Below the pieces are notes generated by a model. The model was given only the letters and a program-made list of their open reading frames with translations. It was not told the origin of the DNA and did no database searches. The position numbers were made by a program, and so were the translations under genes. Positions 41,467 to 52,047 of a stretch of 64,000 bases of DNA are shown here, in pieces. The stretch lies in NCBI GenBank assembly GCA_019744975.1, contig JAIETP010000006.1, forward strand, positions 81,563-145,562, in the 5' to 3' direction. The stretch's first letter is position 1. Every line of letters begins with the position of its first letter. This stretch comes from Burkholderiales bacterium. Lineage in GTDB: Bacteria > Pseudomonadota > Gammaproteobacteria > Burkholderiales > SG8-41.

Positions 41467-42380
41467 CGCCGGGGATCGCGCGGCTTGGGCTGGGTGCGCG
41501 GCGCAGGCGCGCAGACGCCTGAATCGAGGAACTCGGTCAGTTTTGCCAGCTGCACCGACGCCTGCTTGCGTACGGCCTCGGTATCACAGCCGTGCCAGTC
41601 ATAAAACCCCTTGCCCGCCGCGGCGCCGGTCTCGCCATCCTTGACCATGGCTTGCAGCATCGGATTGGCGATGCCGTTGTGGAACAGCTCGGGCACGATG
41701 GAAGCCTGCGCGCCGGCATGAATACTCAAACCACTGATGTCCTTCTGCTCGATCAGGCCGGTGATGCACATGCGCGGCGCCAGCATGCGGCGCGCGGCAT
41801 GGTCGATGTCGGCGGCACTGGCGACACCCGCTTCAATTAAATAATAGGCCTCATGCAGGATCGCGTGCTGCAGGCGGTTGACCAGGAAACCGACTATGGG
41901 TTTGTACAGAACCACCGGTTCCTTGCCCGTACGCCGCAGCGCTTCCGCGGCAATATCCACCAGCGCCGGCGGCGTCTGCGGCCCGGCCATCACCTCCACC
42001 ACCAGTGCCTGGTCGGCGGGCATGAAATAGTGCAGGCCGAGAAAACGGGCCGGATGTTTCAGCGGTTTGGCGAGTTCGACCAGATCGAGCCCCGAAGTAC
42101 CGGTGGCAATCAGGTAATCAGCGCCGGGCCAGGCGGCCTCAAGTTCCTTATAGACGGCCTGTTTGGTGGCCACATCCTCCGGCACCAGCTCCAGCACCAG
42201 GTCCGGCGGCGTCGCCGGCAGTTTGTCGACCGCACGCACACCCGGCGGCAAATCCTTCAGCGACGCGGCGCGGCTGCTGCGCACCGTGGTCTCAAAACCA
42301 TGTTTGGCAAACGTGCTGGCCACACCGCGGCCCATCACGCCATAGCCGTAGATCAGGATGGAATGGATTTTTTTGGTCAT
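41463..42380 (-). CDS. 3-hydroxyacyl-CoA dehydrogenase-like protein
   Basis: The 305-residue protein has the NAD-binding start SILIYGYGVMGRGVASTF, the catalytic-type His in FLGLHYFMPAD, and a C-terminal helical domain (GFLVNRLQHAILHEAYYLIE). Length and motifs match 3-hydroxybutyryl/3-hydroxyacyl-CoA dehydrogenases. The ATG at 42380 is preferred; a longer extension to 42533 lacks family features. It heads an - strand operon with azlC, azlD and an enoyl-CoA hydratase. Confidence 0.88.
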   Translation of the reverse strand: MTKKIHSILIYGYGVMGRGVASTFAKHGFETTVRSSRAASLKDLPPGVRAVDKLPATPPDLVLELVPEDVATKQAVYKELEAAWPGADYLIATGTSGLDLVELAKPLKHPARFLGLHYFMPADQALVVEVMAGPQTPPALVDIAAEALRRTGKEPVVLYKPIVGFLVNRLQHAILHEAYYLIEAGVASAADIDHAARRMLAPRMCITGLIEQKDISGLSIHAGAQASIVPELFHNGIANPMLQAMVKDGETGAAAGKGFYDWHGCDTEAVRKQASVQLAKLTEFLDSGVCAPAPRTQPKPRDPRR

Positions 42381-42598
42381 CGTTCGAGAAATCCTGAAAT
42401 AAGTCCGGGGGATTGGTGCTGTGCGCCGCGTCGGATGACGCGCACATCGCCAGCGTAGGCTAACCAAGTTGCAAGGCATTGCCAACTGCCGGGATGCCGG
42501 GGCATAAGTGGCCCGTTGGAAGGTTGACACCATGTGGATATGGGTTTAACGTTTTCGGCAACAATAACTACAACACCAAATGAGATGCGCGTCCGGCG

Positions 42599-42634
42599 CA
42601 TCCCGCAAAACATCCCGCAATACATCCCGGAGGA
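42599..42634 (+). repeat. Three 12-bp direct repeats ending in a ribosome-binding site
   Basis: CATCCCGCAAAA, CATCCCGCAATA and CATCCCGGAGGA start at 42599, 42611 and 42623. The third copy contains the Shine-Dalgarno GGAGGA, placed 7 bases before the ATG at 42642. Confidence 0.75.
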
Positions 42635-42641
42635 GTTGCTG

Positions 42642-43598
42642 ATGAAACGATTGCTGATCGCCATCGCCTGTGCCGCAATCCCGTTCGCCGCGCATGCGCA
42701 GGGTTTTCCGAACAAGGCCATTACCGTTGTCGTGCCGAATCCGCCGGGAGGGATGAACCAGATCCATGCCCAGCCGCTGTCGGCGGTGATCGAGCGCCTG
42801 ACCAAGCAGCCGGCGCCGGTGGTCAACCGTTCCGGCGGCACCGCTGCGGTCGGCACCGCCTATGTCGCCAACCAGCCGGCTGACGGCCACACGCTGCTGG
42901 TCACCACGCCGAATCTGTACCTGGTCATCGAGAAGGACAAGCTCTACGGCATCAAGTCGCCGTACACGCTGGCGCAGATCCAGCCGGTGGCGCTGATGAG
43001 CGCTGATCCGCTGATCATGGTGACCCACCCCTCGGTACCGGTCAAAACCGCGAAGGAGTTTGCCGGGCTGCTGAAAAAGAAAACCGGCGTCTACACCTTC
43101 TCATCCTCGGGACCCTACGGCATCACCCACGTGCCCTTCGAAATGTTCATCGACACCGTCGGCATCAAGATGCGCCACGTGCCGACCACCGGCGGCGGCC
43201 CGGCCATCACCCAGGCCCTGGGCGGTCATGTCGACGCCACGGCCAGCGGCCCGGCTGCTGTGTATCCCTACGTCTCGACCGGCAAACTCAAGGCCATCGG
43301 CAATACCGGCATCAACCGGCATCCGTCGTTCCCCGATACACCGACCCTCAAGGAACAGGGCATTAATGCCGAAGCCTATCTGTGGGTCGGCCTGTTCACC
43401 GCAGCCGGCCTGCCCGACGCCACGCTGAACCAGTTGCGCGACCTCGTGCGCAAGGCTGCCACCGATCCGTCGTTCGTCGACGCGCTGAAAAAAGTGCAGG
43501 TCGTACCCGATTATCGTGATACGCAGGAATTCAAGGCCTTCTTTGATGCCGACTACAAACGCATGGCGGTTGCCGTGCAGAAAATCGGCAAGATTTGA
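42642..43598 (+). CDS. Bug/TctC-family periplasmic solute-binding protein
   Basis: The 318-residue protein has a signal peptide (MKRLLIAIACAAIPFAAHA) and the Bug-family fold: FPNKAITVVVPNPPGGMNQ, VVNRSGGTAAVGTAYVANQP, and GPYGITHVPFEMFIDTVGIK. These proteins bind carboxylates, often for tripartite TctAB transporters, but no TctA/B is in the window. The ATG at 42642 follows a strong GGAGGA. A terminator follows the stop, then an enolase-superfamily gene, which suggests a shared sugar-acid or carboxylate substrate. Confidence 0.9.
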   Translation: MKRLLIAIACAAIPFAAHAQGFPNKAITVVVPNPPGGMNQIHAQPLSAVIERLTKQPAPVVNRSGGTAAVGTAYVANQPADGHTLLVTTPNLYLVIEKDKLYGIKSPYTLAQIQPVALMSADPLIMVTHPSVPVKTAKEFAGLLKKKTGVYTFSSSGPYGITHVPFEMFIDTVGIKMRHVPTTGGGPAITQALGGHVDATASGPAAVYPYVSTGKLKAIGNTGINRHPSFPDTPTLKEQGINAEAYLWVGLFTAAGLPDATLNQLRDLVRKAATDPSFVDALKKVQVVPDYRDTQEFKAFFDADYKRMAVAVQKIGKI

Positions 43599-43651
43599 GC
43601 ACAAAGCTGCGGCATAACACATAAGTATTTGATTTTATTGGATATTTAGCG

Positions 43652-43676
43652 CGGCGCCCCCGGGCGCCGTTTTTTT
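43652..43676 (+). terminator. Rho-independent terminator
   Basis: CGGCGCCC and GGGCGCCG form an 8-bp stem with a 2-base loop followed by seven T residues, 54 bases after the Bug-gene stop. Confidence 0.88.
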
Positions 43677-43690
43677 CTGGAATACAGACC

Positions 43691-44797
43691 ATGCGCATCA
43701 AACGTATCCAGGCCATCGCCGTCAGCCTGCCGATGATCAAGCCGGTGAAAATGTCCTTCGAGGAAGTGCGCAATGCCGAAAACATTTTGGCGCGTATCGA
43801 AACCAGCGACGGCATCATCGGCTGGGGTGAAGCCGCTTCAGCGCCGACGATGACCGGCGAAACCCCGGGCAGCATGATCGCTGCGGTGCGTTACCTCGCC
43901 GACAAACTGGAAGGCATGCCCGCCGACGACATCGCCGCGGCGATGCATCGCGCCGGCCAATATCTTTACGGCAACAACGGCGCCAAGGCCGCGATCGAAA
44001 TGGCGCTGTTCGATGCGCTGGGCCAGGCCCGCGGCAAACCGGTGTACGAACTGCTCGGCGGCGCGCGACGCATGCGCATCCCGGCGCTGCGCCTGATCGG
44101 CACCGGCAGCACCGAAGGCGACATCGCGGAAACCAAAAAGCGTCTTGATGAAGGTTATGTCGCGATCAAGATCAAGGTCGGCGTCGGCACACCCGAAGCC
44201 GATGCCGAACGTGCGCGCGCGGTCGCTGGTTCCGTCAAGGACGACAAGGTACTGATCTGCACCGATGCCAATCAAGCCTGGACGCCGGATGAAGCGATCC
44301 GCTTCGTGCGCGGCATCGCCGACACGCGTATTGAATTTTTCGAACAACCCGTCGCAGCACACGACGTCGCCGGCATGGCGCGTGTCGCCGCCGCCAGCCG
44401 CGTCAAGATCGGTGTCGATGAAGGCCTGCACAGCCTCGATGACCTGCAGCGCCACCACGACATGAAAGCCGCACACGGCGCCAGCCTGAAAACCATCAAG
44501 CTCGGCGGCATGCAGGTGGTGCACGATGCCGCGATGCTCTGCGAAAAACTCGACATGAAGGTCAACCTCGCCTGCAAAATCGCCGAAGCCGGCATCGCTA
44601 GCGCCGGCCTGCTGCACCTGGCGGCGGCGATTCCGTCACTGGACTGGGGGGTCAGCCTGTCGAGTCCTTATCTGTCTGACGACTTGGTTGCCGATCCGAT
44701 TGCGCTGGATGGCGGGTTCGTCAACGTGCCTGTCGGGCCGGGGCTGGGGATACGGGTGGATGAAGCTAAGGTGCGGCGGTATACGCGGGAAGTTTGA
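43691..44797 (+). CDS. Mandelate racemase/muconate lactonizing enzyme family protein
   Basis: The 368-residue enolase-superfamily enzyme has the catalytic KxK pair Lys160/Lys162 (VAIKIKVG), metal ligands in CTDANQ, FEQPV and GVDEG, and a late lysine in LKTIKLGG. The N-terminal capping domain begins MRIKRIQAIAVSLPMIKPVK. This fits the MLE or dipeptide-epimerase subgroup rather than mandelate racemase, because the second base is Lys and not the His-Asp pair. The substrate is not determined; the upstream Bug binding protein may supply it. Confidence 0.9.
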   Translation: MRIKRIQAIAVSLPMIKPVKMSFEEVRNAENILARIETSDGIIGWGEAASAPTMTGETPGSMIAAVRYLADKLEGMPADDIAAAMHRAGQYLYGNNGAKAAIEMALFDALGQARGKPVYELLGGARRMRIPALRLIGTGSTEGDIAETKKRLDEGYVAIKIKVGVGTPEADAERARAVAGSVKDDKVLICTDANQAWTPDEAIRFVRGIADTRIEFFEQPVAAHDVAGMARVAAASRVKIGVDEGLHSLDDLQRHHDMKAAHGASLKTIKLGGMQVVHDAAMLCEKLDMKVNLACKIAEAGIASAGLLHLAAAIPSLDWGVSLSSPYLSDDLVADPIALDGGFVNVPVGPGLGIRVDEAKVRRYTREV

Positions 44798-44812
44798 TCA
44801 GAATAATAAAAA

Positions 44813-45751
44813 CTATCTGGTATTAGGCGGTACTGGCCCATGAAGAATCATCGCGACGCCAAGCTGATTTTCGACAATCTTCGAAACCGTTGTAGCATCG
44901 GCGAAAGTTTGCATATATGCATGGTGTGCTGTAAGGACAAGATCCTGCAACTTTTTATCGTCTTCCAGTTTGACGATTTTTAATCCCATTTTTATACAAT
45001 CATCAATATGAATATGTCTGGAGTGTGAGCGTGTCGCTTTGTGATCGGACAGTTTCGCAACTATTTTCTTTGCTTTAACCCGCGCGCTTGCCTTACTTAC
45101 GCCTTTAACTTTAAACATGCCCGACACAAGCCACTCCTCTACTATTTCTTCCGACCACACCAACGCATTCTGACATTCGCCAAGATAGGTTGGATGGTAT
45201 TTCCCGATGATTGCCTGCCAGACCGGTAGCGAAGCGGGGTTAGCTGAAACCTGCTTTATCGCCTCCTCAAACTCTGCGATTACACCATGCGCAGGTACAC
45301 CGTTCATCTGAGGATCAATCGGACCTAGATTTGATTCCTTGCCCATAACAATTTCCTTGCACGAACACGCGATCATCGTGCCAGCCGACATTGCAATTTG
45401 CGGAACAATTGCGCGAATGTCCGTGCCGAACATCCGTCTTAAATAATCGACTAATGATTCGGTTGCGGCAAGTCCGCCCCCGGGGGTATGTAGGATTAGA
45501 TCCAGCCCCTTGGTGCGATCCAAGTTGTGGATAACCGCCATGAGGGCATTCTTATCTGCGTCGTTTATTGACAGATTCGCTGCGTTTGGCGAGCGCGTCA
45601 GCCAAGCAGAGTAATAAGCGATAGTGGCGCGACCAGTATAGTCAGCAAGGCTCTTAACGTATTCACGGCGGACAATATCAAGCGCACTCGCGTTAAGGAT
45701 TTGCGCCTTAACTGCGTTGATTTTCGCCAGGACCTCGTTCCAGTTTGGCAC
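44813..45751 (-). CDS. SDH-family Clp-fold serine protease
   Basis: The 312-residue protein matches the serine dehydrogenase proteinase (SDH) family: LDLILHTPGGGLAATESLV and AIVPQIAMSAGTMIACS, where Ser122 is the probable nucleophile, with ESNLGPIDPQMNGVPA downstream. The fold is related to SppA and ClpP. No signal peptide or membrane helix is seen, so it is likely cytoplasmic. It starts at a GTG, 9 bases after a 61-residue gene, and is AT-richer than its neighbours, which suggests acquisition. Its biological role is unknown to me. Confidence 0.85.
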   Translation of the reverse strand: MPNWNEVLAKINAVKAQILNASALDIVRREYVKSLADYTGRATIAYYSAWLTRSPNAANLSINDADKNALMAVIHNLDRTKGLDLILHTPGGGLAATESLVDYLRRMFGTDIRAIVPQIAMSAGTMIACSCKEIVMGKESNLGPIDPQMNGVPAHGVIAEFEEAIKQVSANPASLPVWQAIIGKYHPTYLGECQNALVWSEEIVEEWLVSGMFKVKGVSKASARVKAKKIVAKLSDHKATRSHSRHIHIDDCIKMGLKIVKLEDDKKLQDLVLTAHHAYMQTFADATTVSKIVENQLGVAMILHGPVPPNTR

Positions 45752-45760
45752 GAGGCTGAA

Positions 45761-45946
45761 TTAAGTATGGTTAGAAAATTCCGTGGCCGTACCGTAATCG
45801 TAGGCCGTGAAAATCTCGAACTTGCCAGGGGCTTGCTGCGGAGCTGTAAAGAACTTTTGATAGTCCTTGGTTAGCTTGGCAACAGCTTTCTTGTCTGATT
45901 TTTTTGTGGCTGTCCGAGGCTTAGATTTCAAAATTGTCTTTTTCAT
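45761..45946 (-). CDS. Small basic hypothetical protein upstream of SDH protease
   Basis: The 61-residue protein is not a family I recognise. The first third is Lys/Arg/Thr-rich and probably disordered (MKKTILKSKPRTATKKSDKK); the rest has aromatic residues (KFEIFTAYDYGTATEF). A strong GAGGAAAAG precedes the ATG. The 9-base gap to the protease gene suggests co-expression, so it could be a substrate, regulator or targeting partner. It shares the lower GC of the protease gene. Confidence 0.65.
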   Translation of the reverse strand: MKKTILKSKPRTATKKSDKKAVAKLTKDYQKFFTAPQQAPGKFEIFTAYDYGTATEFSNHT

Positions 45947-45955
45947 CTTTTCCTC

Positions 45956-45975
45956 AACTTTGCTTCCGCAAAGTT
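45956..45975. promoter_or_regulatory. Perfect inverted repeat before the small gene
   Basis: AACTTTGC-TTCC-GCAAAGTT is a perfect 8-bp hairpin immediately 5' of the Shine-Dalgarno sequence of the 61-residue gene. It could be an operator or an mRNA hairpin affecting translation. Confidence 0.5.
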
Positions 45976-46054
45976 TTGCGGGGGGTTGCCCTGTTAGAGC
46001 GAAGGTTACTGCAAGAATTCAGTATTGTCATGGTTAAGACATGAGGACAATCAG

Positions 46055-46070
46055 AGACTTTATAAAGTCT
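46055..46070. promoter_or_regulatory. 16-bp perfect palindrome
   Basis: AGACTTTATAAAGTCT is self-complementary and lies 109 bases upstream of the 61-residue gene, in an AT-rich gap. ATTGTC-N16-GACAAT (46024-46051) adjoins it. Both look like operator sites for the protease operon. The 213-base gap 45947-46159 contains no gene. Confidence 0.5.
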
Positions 46071-46159
46071 ACATTATGGAATTTCTCAGATTTAGTCCCT
46101 TTAGCGTATTTGGTTGCGGAAACATCTGGCTAGCACCGGGGGGTTAATTTCGTTATTCC

Positions 46160-48153
<1,994 letters not shown>

Positions 48154-48154
<1 letters not shown>

Positions 48155-51135
48155 CAGGCCAGCGCAGCTGCCAGCACGCGCGCGACATGCACCGCCTCGC
48201 GTGCTGCGCCGTCGTGGATCTGGTGCCGGCAACTGGTGCCGTCGGCGACGATCAGCGTCTGTGCTCCCGCTTCACGAACCTTGGGCAGCAGCGACAGTTC
48301 CGCCATCTGCATGGAGGTGTCGTAGTGTTTGGCTTCATAACCGAAACTGCCGGCCATGCCGCAGCAGCTCGATTCGATCAGTTCGACATTCAGATTGGGC
48401 ACCAGCGCCAGCGCCTTGCGCACCGCCGGCATCACCGCAAAGGCTTTCTGGTGGCAATGCCCGTGCAGCAGGGCTTTCACCTGCGGCAGGGCCTTGAGCT
48501 TCAGTTTGAAGCGTCCGGCCTCGTGTTCACGGGCAATGAACTCCTCGAACAGCAGCGCCTGTTGCGCCAGCGCGGAGGCATCGGCGCCCGGCAGCAACGA
48601 CAGGAATTCATCACGCAGCGAAAACAGGCAGGATGGCTCCAGTCCGACCACCGGCACGCCGCGTTCGATGTAAGGCTTCAGCGTCGCGATCATGCGCTGC
48701 GCCTCGGCGCGCGCTTCATGCACCAGGCCACCGGCAAGAAAAGTCCGGCCACAACACAGGGGGCGTGATTCACCATCGGGGCGCGGCATGTGCACGGTGT
48801 ATCCGGCGGCCTCCAGCACTTTGACGGCGGCGCGGGCGTTTTCCGGTTCGAAGTACGTATTGAAAGTATCGACGAACAACACCACTTCGGAGGTGGCGAG
48901 CTTTTTTCCCTCACCCCAACCCTCTCCCGAAGGGAGAGGGGGTTTTCTCCCTTCCCCCCCCGGGGGAAGGGCCGGGGATGAGGGAATCATCTCGCGCTGA
49001 TCCACAAAAGCATCACTGCGCCACGCCGGCAGCGAACGCTGCGCGGCAAAACCCAGCAGCGGTTTCGCCAGGCGCTGCATGACGTTCATCAGCGGCGCCA
49101 GCCGCGCCGCCCAGGGCGCGTAGCGCGGCAGGTAAGCAATCAACCGTTCTTTCAATGTCAGTCCGTGATGGCGGTGCCAGTGGTGCAGAAACTCGACTTT
49201 CATTTTCGCCATGTCGACGCCGGTCGGACATTCGCGTTTGCAGCCTTTGCAGGACACGCAAAGCTCCATCGCATCGCGCACCGGCTCCGAAGTCAACGCA
49301 TCAGGGTCAAGCTGTCCGGACAAGGCCAGGCGCAGCGTGTTGGCGCGGCCACGGGTCAGGTGCTGCTCTTCGCGGGTCACGCGATACGAGGGACACATGG
49401 TGCCGGCATCGAATTTGCGGCAATGGCCGTTGTTGTTGCACATCTCAACGGCTTTATCGAAGCCGCCCCATTCTGACCAGTCGAGTACAGTCGCCGGTGC
49501 TTGTGCGGCATAGTCCGGCTTGAAGCGAAACAGGCTGCGGTCATCCTGCTTCGACGGCCGCACGATCTTGCCCGGGTTCATCAAACCCTTCGGGTCAAAC
49601 AGATCCTTGATTTCCTCGAAGGCGCCGGTCAGCTTGGGCCCGAAGAAGGGTGCGATCCATTCCGAACGCACCAGACCGTCGCCGTGCTCACCGGAATAGG
49701 AACCTTTGTATTGTTTGACCAGCGCCGCCGCCTCTTCGGCAATCGCGCGCATTTTTTGCGCACCGTCACGGCGCATGTCGAGGATCGGCCGCACATGCAG
49801 GCAACCGACCGAGGCATGCGCATACCAGGTGCCTTTGGTGCCATGTTTGTGGAACACCTGGGTCAGACGGTCGGTGTATTCCGCGAGATGTTCCAGCGGC
49901 ACGGCGCAGTCTTCGATGAAGGACACCGGTTTGCCGTCGCCTTTCATCGACATCATGATGTTGAGTCCGGCCTTGCGCACTTCCCAGAATTCGCGCTGCA
50001 CGGCAGGATCGATGACCTCTATCACGCTGCCCGGCAGGCCGCGATCAGACATCAACTCGACCAGTTGTTTCAGGCGGCGGATCTGTTCATCGCGATCTTC
50101 GCCGGCAAATTCCACCAGCAGGATCGCCTCCGGTTCGCCTTTCACGCATTGGTCGACGATGGGGCGGAACGCGGGATTGCTGCGCGCCAGTTCGATCATG
50201 GTGTTGTCCACCAGTTCGACCGCCGCGGGTTTGAGTTTGACGATGTGCTGCGGCGCTTCCATCGACTGGTAGAAGGTCGGGAAATGGCAGACACCCAGAG
50301 TTTTATGTTTCGGCAGCGGCGACAACCGCAATTCAACACGGCGCGAAAACGCCAGCGTGCCCTCGGAACCGACCAACAGGTGCGCCATGTTGACACCCGG
50401 CGGCAACATCATGTCGAGGTTGTAGCCGCCGACGCGGCGCAGCACTTTCGGATAGCGGTGTGCAATTTCCTCGGCTTCGCGGCGCGCGATGCCGGTGATG
50501 CGTTCGACCAGGTCGCGATAACCGCGCGGGCCGTCGAGCGCCGCCAGATTCTCGGGCAGCGCGCCGAAGCGGTACTGCGCGCCATCCGCCATCCAGGCAT
50601 CGATGCCCAGCACGTTGTGCACCATATTGCCGTATTCGATGGAACGTGAACCGCAGGAATTGTTGCCGGTCATGCCGCCGATGGTGGCCTGCGCGCTGGT
50701 CGATACGTCGACCGGGAACCACAGTCCGTAGGGTTTCAGCCAGGCATTCAGGTGGTCGAGCACCAGGCCCGGCTGTACAGTGACCGTGCGCGCGTCGCGG
50801 TCGAAGGCAGTGATCTTGTTCAGATGTTTTGATACATCCAGCACCAGCGCCGAGCCCACGGTCTGGCCGCATTGCGAAGTACCGCCGCCGCGCGGCAGCA
50901 GCGGTACGCCTTCTTCAATCGCGATCTGCAGCGCAACCAGGGCGTCATCCTCACTGCGCGGAACAACAACGCCTATGGGTTCGATCTGATAAATCGACGC
51001 GTCCGTCGAGTAACGGCCGCGCGATGCGGCATCAAACAGCACCTCGCCGCGCAATTCCCGGCGCAGGCGCTGCGCCAGCTTGCTGCGGTCCGGCGAGGAA
51101 CGAACCAGATGTACCGGCTGCACAGCTGCGTTCAT
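48154..51135 (-). CDS. FAD- and Fe-S-containing oxidoreductase (D-lactate/2-hydroxyacid dehydrogenase type)
   Basis: The 993-residue protein joins a VAO-type FAD domain (PLLPRGGGTSQCGQTVGSA, IGGMTGNNSCGSRSIEYG) and FAD-oxidase C domain with an Fe-S part: CVSCKGCKRECPTGVDM at about residues 620-640 and two CCG repeats (RPLCCGRTFLAGG, ESSCCGMAGSFGYE). It resembles GlcD/GlpC or Dld2-type proteins that oxidise D-2-hydroxy acids and pass electrons to the respiratory chain. Residues ~717-743 derive from a palindromic repeat inserted in frame. It is co-translated with the GntR gene (ATGA). Confidence 0.9.
48908..48984. repeat. Palindromic element inside the FAD oxidase gene
   Basis: CCCTCACCCCAACCCT, then CTCTCCCGAAGGGAGAG and a CTTCCCCC/GGGGGAAG hairpin, ending GGGATGAGGG. 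It is clearly related to the core of the element at 20440-20520. It adds a Pro/Gly/Glu-rich stretch (ALPPGGEGRKPPLPSGEGWG) without breaking the frame. Confidence 0.88.
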
Positions 51136-51851
51136 TGTTTGGCCTCCACGCGGGGAATAGCCAAGGCTTCCATGACCATCACCAATTTATTAGCCAGGTG
51201 GTCTCTTAACAAAGTCTGCAAGCGCACCCCATCCCGTTTGACCAGCGCATCCAGCATGTCTTCGTGTTCCTTCACCGCCTTGTCCCAGCGTTCGCGCGAC
51301 AGATTGGCCATGTAGCGGGCGCGTTTCACGTGGGCATTCAATCCGCGGTAAATCTGCGCCAGCGTCTCGTTGCCCGCACACTCCATGAATTTGATGTGGA
51401 TCTGCTGGTTGTAGCGGAAGTACTGCGCCAGCTCGCCGCGGGCGTGGTGGGCGAGCATGTGATAGTGCAACGCGCGGATTTCGGTGATGTCGGCTTCGCT
51501 CGCATTGCGGCAGGCGAGGTCGCCGGCCAAAGCCTCCAGCGCGCCGAGCACGACAAACACTTCCTTCATTTTTTCCGGCTTCAGCGGCGCCACCGCCGCG
51601 CCGCGGTTGGGCAGCAGTTCGACCAGGCCTTCGGACGCCAAAAACTTGATTGCCTCACGCAGAGGCGTGCGCGAAGTGCCGAGTTTTTCCGCCAGTACGC
51701 GTTCATTGAGTTTGGTTTCCGGCGCCAGCTCGCCCTGCACAATCAGGTCGCGCAACTGGTCGATCACGGTTTCATGCAACAGCCGGCGGTCGGCCAGCGA
51801 AGCGACATTGGTATTGGTAGCGGAAACGATGGGTGTAGTGGTGGCAGGCAT
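51132..51851 (-). CDS. GntR-family regulator, FadR/FCD subclass
   Basis: The 239-residue protein has a winged helix with LGTSRTPLREAIKFLASEGLVEL, diagnostic of GntR regulators, and an all-helical FCD ligand domain with metal-ligand-type residues in ALHYHMLAHHARGEL. The ATG at 51851 has GGAG 7 bases upstream; two upstream ATGs would overlap the probable operator. It probably controls the FAD oxidase behind it and the divergent aminotransferase, responding to a carboxylic acid. Inducer unknown. Confidence 0.9.
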   Translation of the reverse strand: MPATTTPIVSATNTNVASLADRRLLHETVIDQLRDLIVQGELAPETKLNERVLAEKLGTSRTPLREAIKFLASEGLVELLPNRGAAVAPLKPEKMKEVFVVLGALEALAGDLACRNASEADITEIRALHYHMLAHHARGELAQYFRYNQQIHIKFMECAGNETLAQIYRGLNAHVKRARYMANLSRERWDKAVKEHEDMLDALVKRDGVRLQTLLRDHLANKLVMVMEALAIPRVEAKQ

Positions 51852-51862
51852 ATAAAACTCCA

Positions 51863-51876
51863 TTTGTATGCATAAT
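51863..51876. promoter_or_regulatory. Candidate GntR operator 1
   Basis: TTTGTATGCATAAT lies just before the GntR Shine-Dalgarno region. The near-identical TTTGTATGCAAAAT occurs on the opposite strand at 51967-51980. Confidence 0.5.
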
Positions 51877-51966
51877 ACCGCCATGCAACATTACAGGCAA
51901 CAAATAAATATCAATAAAAACAAATACTTAATAAATTTACTCTCGGGACAGCCTGCGCGCGCCCTT

Positions 51967-51980
51967 ATTTTGCATACAAA
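51967..51980. promoter_or_regulatory. Candidate GntR operator 2
   Basis: ATTTTGCATACAAA is the reverse complement of TTTGTATGCAAAAT, 13 of 14 identical to the site at 51863. It lies 67 bases upstream of the aminotransferase start. The gap 51852-52047 is AT-rich between the sites and holds the divergent promoters. Confidence 0.5.
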
Positions 51981-52047
51981 AAGTGATTGCCCTGCCGATG
52001 CCACGGCGTTACCATGCACGCTCACCCCTGCCCTCTGGAGCATGACC

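Noticed and set aside
44813..45751. ClpP protease
   Set aside because: The length, HTPGGG and GPIDPQMNG motifs fit the SDH group better, and no clpX or AAA partner is near.
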